A stretch of DNA of 64,000 nucleotides, taken from the NCBI GenBank assembly GCA_036346375.1, contig CM070512.1:45182466-45246465 (forward strand), in the 5' to 3' direction. Shown piece after piece: positions 1-12,800 of this stretch. Each line of letters begins with the position of its first letter. Position 1 is the first letter of the stretch. A program made the translations under genes and the position numbers. The DNA is from Guadua angustifolia (taxonomy: Eukaryota > Streptophyta > Magnoliopsida > Poales > Poaceae). The notes under the pieces are model-generated. The model had not been told where the DNA came from and did not search any database. It saw nothing but the letters and a program-made list of their open reading frames with translations.

Positions 1-600
1 GACTAGGGAGGTTCCACTCGAGTAAGGATTTTGTACAACTCGTTGTATCTATGATCAAAATTTGTACTCCTCAAGGCTATACAGAGAGTCGTACACGGGA
101 AACAAAAATTCGAAATAGGACCTCTTAATGTCCTATCATAACAATACATACGGCGGACCTACAATACACTAATACCTCACAAATCCCACCCCCTCTCTCT
201 CCTCCCTTGTTCTATCATGTTCCTTTCTCTCTCTCCATTCTCTTTTCCCACCGATAGCGTCAGGAGGTGGGTGGTGGCATGATGGCCCACAAGGTTAGAT
301 CCGGTGGCAAGAAAGCCAGTAAGGCCAAGACTAGCTGCGCGGAAGCCGATACGGCTAGAACATTGACGATGACACATCTACAAATGGCCACATGGGCCTC
401 AGATTTGGCCACAACAGCCCAAGATCTAGCCACCAACAAGGGGAACAGGGCACATGACCTTCGGTGACCATGGACCTTGGCTGTGTCGTTGGATCTTTCC
501 TTCCCACACCGCGTCGATGTTGCCAAAGACCGACCTGCATGCTTCTTCCCCAAGGCCAGAGCCACCGCAACTTCCCCTACCTAGACGCGCTAGTTGAAAG
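1..600. other. Left-edge intergenic sequence, no gene recognised
   Basis: I see no conserved domain or splice-consistent reading frame here. Short open frames on both strands are low in complexity and overlap each other. A CT-rich stretch lies around 188-245. Confidence 0.4.
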
Positions 601-604
601 CATC

Positions 605-1985
605 TAGGCCCCCAATTTCGGTTAAGTTTTGGTAATTGATAACAATAAAGTTTTAAAGGGCTAAAGTTTTTCAATTGAGTGTTTTTGAGTATAGGTTGAT
701 TCAAGACACGATGGACATAATAGCATCGACTCAATAAATAGAAGTTCAACGCAATAGGGCAAGATGACCAAGGTATAAAAGTTAAGGACCTTTTCATAGT
801 GTTTACCGATCTCGGTGTTTGAAGAGAAAAAGATCGGATTGCTAGAATAGGTGCCGTACTATTAAGAGGGGTCATTGTCGTAAGTTTAACGTCGAGAAAA
901 GTGTTGAGGCTCAAAACATATCAATTAGACATCTCAGAAACAAATGGTCTTAAAAATGAAATCAAATAGAATTAAAATTTGCATTTTGATGCATATGGGC
1001 GATATGACCGCAGGGCCTGCGGTAGTACCAGCCGCCGGTGCTACTGCACCCCTCCCGATACCTTTTTTCTAGAGAAGGTATTTTTGATTAGACTGGAGGG
1101 CGGTATTACTCATGAGGGCATGTGGTAATCTTGGCGAGGTACTACCGCACCTCCTCCCAGATTATCGCCCAAGTGACCAAATCCACGATCGGGCATTAAT
1201 TGCTCCACAGTGACCGTTGGGTACTGAGGAGCGGTAGTACCGGCCCCTCAGCACAATTTTGAGTAACTTTTGAGCAACGGTTACATTTGGTTGGTGAGGG
1301 TTATAAATACCCCCTCACTTGCATTCAAGAGTACTCTTTGATCCTCATTGAATACATTTGAGCTCTTGTTAGTCTCCTAAACTCTTGGGGCATTAAAATT
1401 CATACATTGAGAGAGTTAGGAGCAAATTGAGTGGTGCATTTAGCATTGAGCCTTTGACACTCAATTTCGACCTCGAGCAAGCGTCAATACTCGTTACTCT
1501 TGGAGGTTGCCGCCTCTTAGACGGCTTAGAGGCGAGAAATTGGTGATCTTCACAAAGAAGATTGTGTGAAGGCCCGATCGTTGTGAGCTCGCCTACCCGG
1601 AGTGGGGAAGAGTTATCACAAGTGATCGAGGAAGGCTCAAGCGAGTGGAGCCAGCTTGAAGGAGTTCAAGCCACCTCAACGTGGAGTAGGGGAGACCGGC
1701 AAGTCTCCGAGACCACGTGATAAAATTTTTGTGTTTATCCATTGTGGTTTGCAATTCTTATTCCTTAGAATTACTTTTCAATTCTAGCTAATTGAATATC
1801 TTGCTTAGAGTAATTTAGTGTTTAGAGTACTTGATTAGAAGAGATAATTTAGTGATCATTAGAAATTGCTTGGTATTAAAAGTGATAAAATTGCAAATAG
1901 TCCTTAGTCGACTTTAAAATTAAAATAAGAGTAGAAAAATTTAGAAACCTCCTATTCACCCTCACTAGTTGGTTATCCTTGATCC
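605..1985 (+). repeat. LTR-like repeat, copy 1 of a family also found at 19.4 kb
   Basis: Non-coding repeat with promoter-like organisation on the plus strand. A TATA motif (TTATAAATACCCC) lies at 1301-1313, a GCGGTAGTACC motif occurs twice near 1019 and 1229, and the block ends near CCTATTCACCCTC at 1951-1963. Segments at about 1490-1530 and 1675-1735 match the reverse complement of 19672-19712 and 19865-19900, so the copy at 19.4 kb is a diverged relative in the opposite orientation. I infer an LTR or solo LTR because of the internal TATA and lack of coding, but I did not find a TSD. The left boundary is approximate. Confidence 0.45.
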
Positions 1986-2514
1986 TACACTAGTGCCTGA
2001 TCCAACGGCCCCTAGCCATGGCGCCGTCAGATCCAGCCTACCCGGACAGTGCTATCATCCTTCCCAACCGCCCTAGGTGCTTCTACCCTAGCACCGATGC
2101 CCCTCAACTAGTGGCAGACCGAGCGGTGGGTCAAGGGAGGGCTAGGGCACACCCTTCTCCCAACCAAGCCATGGGTACCCCTTAGCACCCCGAACCCACT
2201 GTGGGGCACCACCGTGCCATGGATAATCGAATTAGAGGTAGAAGCCTAGAAGGAGAACCAGAGAAGAGAAAGCTGGAGGTACAAGAAGGTGAAGAAGTGT
2301 TGCCTCCATTCGTTCCATGGGCCATGGCCCAAACCAAAGCCTGTTGCCAACATCACCGTTCGGTCCAGCCAAGCCTAATAGCCACCACACCAGTACACCA
2401 CCAAATTGCCCCCAATCCCCAAATCCCCAATTCCCTATCCTCATCTCAAATATGAGAAATCACAAATTGAATCAAGGCATCGAGCAAGAGCAACTAAGTA
2501 GACCTTGCGAGTGA

Positions 2515-2960
2515 TGGCAGAACCACTGAGTGGTGACTAGCTGGGAAGCCCCAAGGGGCGAGCATGGTGGCTGGCCTAAGCATGGTTGAGGAGGCCGAAG
2601 GACCCAAGCGGCTTTCAAGGACGAGGAGGCCCGAGCGGCGGCCAACCAAAGCGCGACGAGGCTAGCCCTAAGTGGCGATCGAAGAGGCTCGAGCACAGTG
2701 AGGAGGCCTAAGCGCAACAAAGGAGGAACAAGCACGGCTGGCTGACTCGCCCTAAGGCCTAAGCGACGAGGAGCCCTATGGCTAGACAACATTGGAGGAG
2801 TCCTGAGCGGCGTTGAAGCCTGGAGGAGGCCCGAGAGGCAACCGACGAGGCTGAGGAGACTCGAGCAGCGAGTGACCGAGGAAGAGTGAAGAGGCCTAAG
2901 CACCAGCTACCGAGGAGGACTCAAGACTGAATCACTGAAGTGAGGAGGCCCTTCGATGCT
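2515..2960. repeat. Degenerate GAGGAGGCC minisatellite
   Basis: A GC-rich stretch in which variants of GAGGAGGCC followed by TAAGCG, CGAGCG or similar recur at irregular spacing. Examples start near 2588, 2626, 2699, 2824, 2911 and 2941. The long open frames through it on both strands follow from the repeated purine-rich unit, so I do not call a gene. It may be the 5' part of the transposase gene that starts at 3131, but no evidence connects them. Confidence 0.4.
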
Positions 2961-3130
2961 TTTGCTTCTTAAAGTCAAGAAGCATTGCTGCCTTGTGGAG
3001 TGTGGATGGCTGGCACAAGCCAGACTCCAGAATCTAGAGAGGTATTAAAATGCTGATTTGTTTCATTTCATATGAATTTATCTATGGAGTATTGACAACT
3101 AGCATCTATCGAATCATATATTTGTAACAG

Positions 3131-4860
3131 ATGGAGAAACAAGCATTACATAAATATTTTTCAAGCAATAGAAGTAGTACTCCTCACACTAATGAGAGCA
3201 AGAATCAAACAAAGAAGCCTCAAGTGGATTTTAATCCCAATGAAATTATCTCGGATCCAACAAAACGCATACCAATTGATGAGTATGACAATGAAATTAG
3301 AGAACTAAGTCAAGAGTTCTTATTTATTGAGAGGTCCAGCTCAACCAAAAGGACATGATTTTCCTTGCAAAATACAATATGAATATTCAAGGGCATTTCA
3401 ACAATGTTGGTTCGATAAGTTTGATTGGCTAGAATATAGTGTGGACAAGGATGCGACATTTTGTTTCTATTGTTTTCTTTTCAAGAAGCCAGGAAGGCCC
3501 AAAAAATTTGGTAGTGAAGTCTTCACAATAACTAGGTATTCTAATTGGAGAAAGGCTTTAGAAACATTTAATAAATATGTTGGTGGACCTAATAGTTGTT
3601 ACAATATGGCAAAGGGGGATTGCGAAGATTTTAGAAATCAAAGGGCAAGTGTAATACACAGACTTTTTTATCATAGCCGAAAGTGAGAAATTACGTATAA
3701 GATTCGTTTGACCACTTCTTTAGATTGTACAAGATATCTTCTAATGCAAGGTGAAACTTTCCGAGGCCATGATGAATCTTCCCCTTCCATCAATAAGGGA
3801 AATTTTAAGAAATTGATTGAGAAGTATAAAGATAAGAAAGAGGAAGTGAAGAAGGCATTTGATTAAGCTCCCTTAAATTGTGCCATGACTTTTCCAAAGA
3901 TTCAAAGGGATCTTGCAAAAGCTTGCGCACAAGAGATCACGACAGTGATTATGGATGAGCTTGAAGATAGAAATTTCTTGATGCTTATTGATGAGTCACG
4001 AGATGTATCAATAAAGGAGCAAATGTCCATGATTTTGAGGTCAGTAGTTCATTTTATGTTTATTTATTGTACTGTTTTATTCATGTAATCATGTGATGTT
4101 GTTTTACCTTACTAAAATTATGTTATGTAGGTTTGTGAACAAACAAGGAATGGTTATTGAGAGGCTCCTTGGTATTAAGCATGTCACGAATTGTACATTT
4201 GCTGCATTGAAGGTGGCTTTGTTCGATTTACTTGAAGACCACCAATTACCAATTTGTAGGCTACATAGACAGGATTATGATGGAGCTTCCAATATGAGAG
4301 AAGAATTTAATGGATTGCAAAAGTTGATTCGAGATAAAAATTCATATGCTTTCTATGTCTATTGCTTTGCCCATCAGTTGCAGTTAGTGGTTGTGGCTGT
4401 TGCAAATTGTAATAGAGCTATTGCTGATTTCTTCAACTATATCCCCTTGATAGTTACCACTGTTAGTGCATCTTGCAAGAGAAGGGATGCGTTGTTTGCA
4501 AAGCATCAAGATGTCCTACTGGATAAGTTGGAGAATGGTAAAATTGTCACTGGAAAAGGGTTGCTTCAAAAAATGAGCACAGCTAGACCTTCAGACATTA
4601 GTGGTATGTTGCATTCATACTCGTACAACTTAATCTAGTACTTAGTGGTATGTTGCATTCTTTCCTCATTGATTATAACTATTTGCAAGTCATAATTTAT
4701 AATTGCATTACTAACTTTGCTAATGTTGATGTCCAGGTAGCTATTTACACATATTTACGAGTTTTTGGGAACGCACTAACCATTATGGCATTATCGAGGT
4801 ACTATCTTTATTGTATTTCATATTTTCACTATATTTCTCTTCTAATTGAAGGATCGAGAT
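3131..4860 (+). pseudogene. hAT-superfamily transposase of the TTF-zinc-finger/DUF4371 type (ZMYM1-like), broken
   Basis: DNA transposase relic. The first exon appears to start right after a splice acceptor (TTTGTAACAG before the ATG at 3131). In order: an N-terminal linker (3131-3358), a TTF-type zinc-finger region with the FCFYCFLF cysteine motif (3327-3686, shifted frame), a DUF4371-like core around 3885-4037 with DESRDVS, and after a GT-AG intron (about 4038-4130) a segment with the DGASNMRE and CFAHQLQLV motifs (4131-4603). A second intron probably ends at the AG near 4736. The frame is broken near 3340 and again between 3686 and 3885. The C-terminal hAT dimerisation part is not visible because another repeat begins near 4855. 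Family assignment comes from these motifs; catalytic competence is unlikely. Confidence 0.7.
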
Positions 4861-6500
4861 GGCGAACAGAGGGGGGGTGAATGGTCGCAAATAAATTTCC
4901 CCCAAAATACTCCAACTAAAACCTTGAAAAAATCGCGCAAAGAAAATCGTGAAAAACCCGAACAACTAGACAACTATGTATACCCCTAGCATGCATGGAT
5001 GAGTTCCATAGAATATGTGGGGATTTTTGGGTCATAATTCTGGTTGTCTAGTGTCCAAATCAAGAAGGAATCAAATCTACCCTTGCTTTTAGAAAAAGAT
5101 TAATTCAAATCATAAAAGCCACTTTTAGAAAAGCAAGAGCAGAAATTTCAGAAACTGTCTTCACTTTGAACAGGAGTTTGGTGGGTCTCTGCTACTCAAG
5201 AAATTATGAGAAATTTTCTTCCTATGATAAGATGAGTCATGAAGAACTCCACAAAATTTCATTTCAAAATACCTTACAGAAAATTCATAAAAAATCAAAG
5301 AGCACAGACAGTCAGGAAACTTCGAGCAGAGAGTTTAGGGCTCGATTTTCACCTCATGGCGCTCAAACGGTGCATCAAGTGAACTCCAAAATTTTTATAC
5401 AGATGTATGTAGGAGTCCTGCATAGTATCCAATAAGAATAACTCAAAAAGGATTTTTCTAGATTTTTCTAAAAATAAAAAACTAACTACTGCACGAAGAA
5501 CAAGTTCTGGACAGAGTTAGAACTTGAAAGAAAAGATGATCTCTACTCAATCAAAGAGTACAAAAGAGATGTAAAATCATATGAACACACTCAAAACATC
5601 CAAGATCAGCATTTAGAAGGAGGGGAGGCAAATCCAAATTGCATGAATGTAGATTACGGGAAAGTAAATGCGTAACGTAAATGCTGAATTTAAATTGCGT
5701 AAAGTAAAGACATAATGTAAATGCGGAATTTAAATTCACAATAATATAAAGAAATTTCTTTGTATTTCTGGTGGGAAGGTTTACAAAGCCTCACTTCATG
5801 TGGGCAAAACTCAAAGTAGCAACTCAAACCTTCAAAAGGAGGAGGCTACCGCTCCACCTCTATTTGTACTACTCTTGGGCCACCTACCACCCTTGGATGA
5901 GTCCCTCAACCCTAGAGCACTCATCTAAGCGCTAGGATTTACCCACTCATACAGCCATGCAAGGGCTAACCCAAAACCCACACACATACCGGGTTTTCTT
6001 GCACGGTTTTCAAAGCATACTACCTAGACCCGCTAACCTATCAACTAGACCGCAATCCGACGGCCCTCATTGATCCACGCGGCATCTAGCTAGCATCATC
6101 TCCTTTCCTTGTCTTTTTGACTTGCTCGGACTCCGTCTTCGATCATCTTCTGGCGATCTCCCGACCGTCTGGACCTCCGACGCTCATCGCCTAGTCCCGG
6201 TCATCCTCCGCCTCACCATGACCTAGCACTGTCGCCCTGCAACCATCAAAGACAAGGAAAAACCTTTCATATAGCAATGCCCACAAAGATATTCAATGAT
6301 TATCCCAAAATCATTAATCGAACATAATTGCGCTCAGCGGTCCGGTGCTACGCCCCAGATAGAGTAGCATCGAAAAGCACCCAACACTCAAATTGCTTCA
6401 AATCGAAATCCAATTCAAATCAAACTCAATTTCAAATCAAACCAAGCTCAACTCTTGTCAATTACTCATCACACACAAGGATAGACCTCCACATAGTCTT
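4855..6500 (-). repeat. LTR-like or unclassified repeat inserted into the transposase relic
   Basis: It begins with AGAGGGGGGGTGAAT at 4868-4882, the same 15-mer as in the repeat starting at 19369. The following sequence is AT-rich, with a GC-rich part near 6040-6240 and no conserved protein domain. It directly follows the degraded 3' part of the DUF4371-type transposase, so it probably interrupted that element. I could not find both ends or a TSD; the right boundary is a guess. Confidence 0.4.
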
Positions 6501-6616
6501 TCACTAATTACATCTGCTTTTCGATCACAATAATCATTACATGGTTCTACTTTATTTGATTTATTTATCTTATTTTAGTATTATCTTATTATCGATTTAG
6601 ATTTTAGCATCCCCTA

Positions 6617-6641
6617 AATTTTTATCTTAGATCCACCACTG
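6617..6641 (+). repeat. Possible right terminal inverted repeat of a hAT element
   Basis: The sequence ending in TTAGATCCACCACTG at 6641 reads in reverse complement as CAGTGGTGGATCTAA, typical of TTF/ZMYM1-type hAT ends. It could be the right end of the element encoding the transposase at 3131-4860. I found no matching left terminus or TSD, so this is a suggestion only. Confidence 0.3.
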
Positions 6642-9030
6642 TCCACACCTCGCTGTCCCGACCACACCGATGCCAGATCTAGTGATTCCTGGAAACGCCA
6701 CCACCGGCTCTGGCCTTTTTGGGACTATGCCGAGCACATCCTCGGGCGTCCTGCATCCTTCTTCCTGGTCTCGTGTGCTACTTCGCCGTAGTACTCGTTA
6801 GTAGGAGTTCTCAGGTGTCAAGCATTCCAACGCCTCAAGTACTCCGCCGCCTCGAGTACTATGGCGGTGTAGCACTCTGACTGTCGTGCCCTCCGTTGCC
6901 TCAAGTACTCTGTCCGTTGCGCACGATCCACTACTATCTCAAGTACTCCGTTGTGCACTCCGCCGCCTCAAGTGCTCCTGCGGCACAACACTCCGACCGT
7001 CGTGCACTCCACCACCACCTCAAGTAACCAGTGCGCATCTTCATCCTCAACGCCGGTGGTGCAGCTCGTTGCCCCCCCCTCTCTCTCTATGGTGTACTCT
7101 TCCTCCTCAGTCCCAGTGGTACAACTCGCTGCCTCTTTCTCTCTGGTTTGCTCCACTGCTTCGAGTATAGGTCCGTCGAAGTACTCATCTTCGTCACTGA
7201 TTTGCATGGACAGAGTACTCCGGCGCCGCAATACTTGGGTGCCGGAGTACTCGGCTTTGCGCCGACTAGAGTACTCATGCTTGGGCGTACATATTGCATA
7301 ATGTTGTGTGTACAGTGTATCTCGGTACGTGCAGTACATGTAGTCGTACCATGTCGTACATGTATTTACAAAGTCTTGTATGTGTACAGTTTGTTTTTAC
7401 GTTTGTGCAATGTATGTGGCATTTTTTAGTATTTTTTGTATGCAAAAGTGTAAGTATTTGTTCTATAATATGTGTGTAAATTTTAGGTCGATTTTTTTGT
7501 ATGCCAATACCCTAATATTTGGTGTTGTTCTCGGTACTGCTACAAAATTCAAATTTTGAATCAGATTGACATACGTGCTAGACTTTGGCCATTAGTCCCA
7601 CCGCTTGTCAAATCACCATCCAAATACAAAAATAAACAACCATTTAAAAAACTCATACACATGCAAATACCATATGCAACACAAATCTTGATGCAGCCTC
7701 AACAGTGGAGATAAGGGTTGTGAATGCAACGGGCTGTACATTTTACTTTCCCGGTTGGACTTGCAAAACAACGTGGGGGCTAAACTCAAATTAGGGGTCT
7801 CCAATTGTGCCATTTCCGATAGTATCATCTCAACTGCCTCTTAGATTTGCCACATCAACAAAATCCTACATAGAGGAGAGAGAATGAGGAGATAGAGCAT
7901 AGTTTGTCTTTCCTGAAACGTCCATCAAGCATGCAAAACAAGACACGATGTGATGACCCCACGCCCTGTTGGAGCATGCCATCTAGCTACTCCCCACATG
8001 GTTTTGGGGTCATGTCACGACGGTGACTAGCCATGGCTAGGCGGTGGCTGGCTCTATAACGGTAACAGACACCGATAGATGTAACGACGATGAATATGAG
8101 GACCACCCGTGGATCGTTGGATTTGGCCCGCTGGAGTTTGGATGTGGTTGAGTCGCTACCGATGAGCTTGAGGAAGGAGGCAGTGCATGAGAGGGTGACC
8201 GATGGGGAGTACGAGGAAGTGTAGGGACGCCCAAAGGCAGTGGGAGATTCGACTATTGGGTAGGGAAAGAGTGGGGGCCTAACGGAAACAGTGGAGGAGA
8301 CGACAGAGTTTGAAGGTGGTAGGGGGGTCGACGGCGGCTGGCGTAGTTGAGCCAAAGAAGCTGAGAGGGAGGGAGACAAGTAAGTTAAGTGAGCGACAGC
8401 GAAGTCGAGCTGAGGTAAGTTAAAGGAGAAGCTTACATGTGAGCCCACATTAAATAAAAATTGTAAAAATTAGATATTGGAGAGTGTGCTAGCTAGGCTA
8501 TGTATTGAAGATGTTGTCTCTACGAATGATGTGGCACAATTTAGAGACACAGTTGTCTTGCTATTATACTGCCCTTGGAGCATGTAAAGAACAGATTCTC
8601 TAACATTCCACATTTTCTACTGACAATGTTTACACTAACCCTAACACACTCCACGTCACATTTCTCTTATTTTTTTATTCTTCTGTTCTCTTCCACTCTC
8701 TTGTCAAAATACTTCTCCTTCCATTCTTTTTTTACCTGACTTCCTATAATATGTGTTACCAAACGTTTATATGTTTAAAACTATCTACATTGATTATATG
8801 AAAATTATATAAACATATTTGTCATTAAAAATACTTTCATAATATTATGATTTTATTAAGTACATCTTAATGTAAAATTATAAAATGTAACAATCAAAGT
8901 CACATATCAGACACTGTAAAAAGTAAAAAAAACATTTAGCGTAAAAAAACGGAGGGGATACGCATTTTGAAGAGACAACCTCCCATGCGATGCAATTTTT
9001 AATATTGCCTTTTTATGTGGCGTATCCTGT
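6642..9030. other. Repeat-derived intergenic stretch, no gene recognised
   Basis: The first 640 bases are C-rich with many AGTACTC motifs. The rest is AT-rich with scattered GC-rich blocks around 7980-8450. Open frames here show no recognisable domain and overlap on opposite strands. Confidence 0.35.
6790..7275. repeat. Cluster of AGTACT palindromes
   Basis: The six-base palindrome AGTACT occurs at 6790, 6838, 6855, 6904, 6942, 7180, 7214, 7246 and 7270, usually inside a larger CAAGTACTCCG or GAGTACTC context. Nine copies in under 500 bases is far above chance. Spacing is irregular, so this is a degenerate interspersed motif rather than a clean tandem repeat. Confidence 0.5.
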
Positions 9031-9309
9031 GCACATGAATATTTGGTGAAAATTTGGTGCACACCAACTAAGAAAAGTTTCAAAAATTCTGAAAAAAATC
9101 ATGGATGTACATATCAAACTTACCCCATCTACATATAAAATTTCATGATCAAATTCGTCCTGTGCTAACTTAATAGTATAGGATGAACTTGATCATGAAA
9201 TTTTATATGTAGATGGGGTAAGCTGATATGTACATCCATGATTTTTTCAGAATTTTTGAAATTTTTTCTTAGAAATGTTGAATTGGTTTTCACCAAATAT
9301 TCATGTGCA
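9031..9309. mobile_element. Foldback MITE, near-perfect long hairpin
   Basis: The two halves are inverted copies. The left arm runs from GCACATGAATATTTGGTG (9031) through ACCCCATCTACATATAAAA to about 9163. The right arm mirrors it from about 9179 to CACCAAATATTCATGTGC (9309). Only about 15 bases at 9164-9178 are left as a loop. It is non-coding and typical of foldback MITEs; a transcript would form a hairpin more than 120 bp long. A partial left-arm relative lies at 58262-58348. It lies downstream of the CYP51 3' end. Confidence 0.75.
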
Positions 9310-9849
9310 TTATGATACGTTGCCTTTTTTTATTGTCTATAGGACCTATGTCCTTGCCCAATTCTCTATGCTGATGTCGCTCTCTCCTCCGCATCCTGCG
9401 TTTCGGAAGAAACACTGGAATTCATCGTCATGCTCATGTACAACTCAACAGGGAACAAAAGCAACAGAAATACTAGTGTTTTACTGAGCAGCATATCGCA
9501 TAAACACAGTAACATAAGGGATTACGATTTGTTACACAAGCTTGTTTCTTCACTTTCATGTTTAAAATCCATGTAAGAGAACGGATAACAGCAAGATTCA
9601 ACGAGACAGGGAGGGACATGCTCAGATGGTGTAGCATCCAACACAAGAAAGCTCTTTCTCAAGCAGGCCTACAGGCACAAGTTGCAGATGGTGACGTACG
9701 TACCACATGAAGCAAATCACAGAATTCTAAACAATGCAGAATACCCTACAAGATGGCGCGCAAACAGAGCACAACTTACACGGACAAGAGACAAACTGGT
9801 AAAAAATGTCGACCTGACAAGAAGCAAACGTCCTAAGATGCAGAGAGCC

Positions 9850-12800
9850 CTAGTTGTCGACGACAAGCTTCCGCCGCTTGTAGTTCACCATCACCTCGCC
9901 CTTGATGCCGACGACCATCGCGTTCCAGTCGTTCTCCGGGAACGGCGAGACCAGCTCGAACTCGAAGTTCCTCAGCAGGTGCGTCCATATTGCCTTGATC
10001 TGCAGGTAGGCGAAGGGCTCGCCGAGGCACCCATGCCTGCCACCACCGAAGGAGATATACGAGAAGGCACCCGCAACCTTGTCCTCCTCCCTCCCAGGTC
10101 CGAACCGGTCAGGGTCGTATGAGTCGGGCTTCTTGTAGATGTGAGGGAGTCTGTTTGCAAAGGATGGAGAAGTTGCGACAATGTGGCCCTTGGGGATGTC
10201 AAACTCTTTGCCTTCCTTTGTCGTCACGGTGAAGTCGTAGTGCGACTGGCGAAGCAACATGATTAGTGGCGGGTGAAGCCGAAGCGCCTCCTTGATGCAC
10301 CGGTACAGGACATCCATCTCTGCCAAGATGTCATGATCAATCTTGTCTCCGTGCCGCTTCATGACCTCCTTCTGCTCCTCTACAGCCGCTGCAAAGTACT
10401 GCTTGAACCGAAGGAGGTAGGCCCCAGTCCAGGTCGAGGTGATAGAGCTAGTGTGCTGTCCAGCAAATAGTGCTGCGATAAGTAGCCCGGTTACCTCGCC
10501 TTCTGTGGTGGGGCGGCCATTCTTGTACTTGGAATCAATGAAGCACTGCAGCATGTCTTCCTCAGACTGTCCAGAGGCCTTGCGGGACTTGATGATGGTG
10601 GAGAAGATTTCCGCTAAACGTGCCCGTGCCCGGTCACGGTGGCGGTGTGCAGGGAGTGGGAGGTAGGGGAAGATGACACTGACTGGCTGCATCCCATTGT
10701 CCAGATCATGGAAGAGAGCAGAAACATCGTCAAAGAGCTTTTCCCGCACCTCCCTCCCCAGCAAGCATCGGCTAGCAGTCAGTATGATGAGATGCTCCAA
10801 CTCATACTTCAAATCCACAGTGCCGCTCTCTCCCCACTTAGAGAAGTACTCCTGCAGGTAAGGTTGGATTAGCAGATGAGATTGATAAATAATATATATA
10901 AAAAGCTTTTATCAAATGAGAATAAATACAATAAAAGTCTCGGACAGCACACAAGATTTACCTTGATATGCTAATTAAATGCTAACATGTTGTGCTACTA
11001 ACATGGAGAAGGGCATTCAACGTTAAACCAAATGAGCAGCGACAGACAAAGAAGAAGGTAAGAGTTATTTGTGAAAAAATCAGTTGATTATTAATGCTAA
11101 AAACAAGCATGAAAATAATCTTTCTAAAAAACACTTATGATGGTTGTACAATAGTGCAAAAGAACTCCAGGTGCAGCAAACCTTGTTGTTGCGAATAAGG
11201 GTGAACAGGATGCACAAGGTAAAAGGCAGTCTGTACAATGAAATTGAAATTGCAACGAAGATGATATGCTGCACATCGCACATGTTCTACAGTATGATCT
11301 ATGTATAGAATGTATTTACAAAGATATATTCCAATTAATATTCTAGATAAAAAAAGTTTCTAGCCATACAAATCCTGTTTCTTTTCAGCAACAAGTTCAT
11401 AGGAGTCCTTCAATGCAGTTATGAATGAAGCTTTAAAAAGGTACCACTGACCTAGAGTTCACACCTAAATACAACTTTGCAGGATACGATTACAAGTAAG
11501 TTGGTTGTGACAGGATGCCAAGCTTTTATCATTGACCTTCACATTTACAACTTTGCAGGATACGATTACAAGTATGTTGGTTGTGACAGGATGCCAAGCT
11601 TTTATCATTGACCTTCACATTTAACTAGGCACAATATTGCCTAGTTAACCTGAGTCCACAAGGAAATACTATAACTTTAGCTCTTCATAACTTTAGCTCT
11701 TCATAGCTCTTCATAAACTAACCATTTCCCACCTTTATGATTAACTGATCAAACCAAGAGGGGGGATGGGGGTACATTGCAAAGAAAAATGATAAGTGTG
11801 GTTTGATATCTTAAAATGTCAAATGATAATCAGTAGTGTTTCAGATCCCTTCAATAGTCAACAAATAAATATATGACACAGGCCAGTCTATTAAAGCAAT
11901 GGTGCTGTTGGGGCTAATAGATTACTGTGCAGTATAAATATACATAATTAAAAGAACACCATACCCAAAAAGGCAGAAAAGCACAGGAACACTATTATGA
12001 AGCATATCGTCAGAACACTTAAAAGCTAACTTCAATCAACAAAACCAGAAAACATATAAGCTAGCCATTTGAAAAGAAAAGATGTCTAAAGAACTAAGTG
12101 ACTAAGGGGATAGAAAGCAATAAATCAAACGACCAAAAATTGTTGATCTGATCGCCACACGATCAGCACACGACGCACTCACGCCACCAGCTGCACGCAC
12201 GCACACGCCGCTGGGTCACAGGCCCAACCAGAGCAGCGGGCCAAGGTCTCTTGGGCCATCTCCCCCCAAAAAGCTAGCTCAATGAGGGGTGCTCCCTCAC
12301 CCTTATAAACCATGCTCAAGCCCTCTCCACAACCAATGTGGGACTATTCCCAACAATCTCCCCCTCACACATTGGGCCGAGATTATCTAGAAACCACCTA
12401 GGGCCACAGGCTCGATACCAATTGTTGACTGACGCCACACGACAAGACACGACGCCTCACGCCACCAACTCTTACAAGACGCGACACGCCACTGGTCGCA
12501 GCCCAACCAGCGGCGGGCCAAGGTCTCTTGGGCCATCTCCCCCAAAAGCTAGTTTAATGAGAGGGTGCTCCTCACCCTTATAAACCATGCTCAAGCCCTC
12601 TCCACAACTAATGTGGGACTATTCCCAACAATCTCCCCCTCACACATTAGGCCGAGATTATCTAGGAACCACCGGGCTACTGGCTCGATACCAATTGTCG
12701 GACGCTTATACGACAAGACATCGACGACTTCACGCCACCAATCATACAAGCGCGACACGCCATTGGTCGCAGGCCCAACCAGAGCAATGGACCAAGGTCT

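Noticed and set aside
2472..2903. 143-aa minus-strand protein
   Set aside because: It is produced by the GAGGAGGCC minisatellite; composition is Leu/Ser/Pro-rich without conserved motif.
7987..8448. 153-aa minus-strand protein
   Set aside because: Ser/Pro-rich frame in an otherwise uncharacterised GC-rich patch, no domain, signal or splice support.
9682..10872. Plus-strand frames opposite CYP51 exon 2 (up to 146 aa)
   Set aside because: They are antisense shadows of a GC-rich, conserved P450 exon and have no domain of their own.
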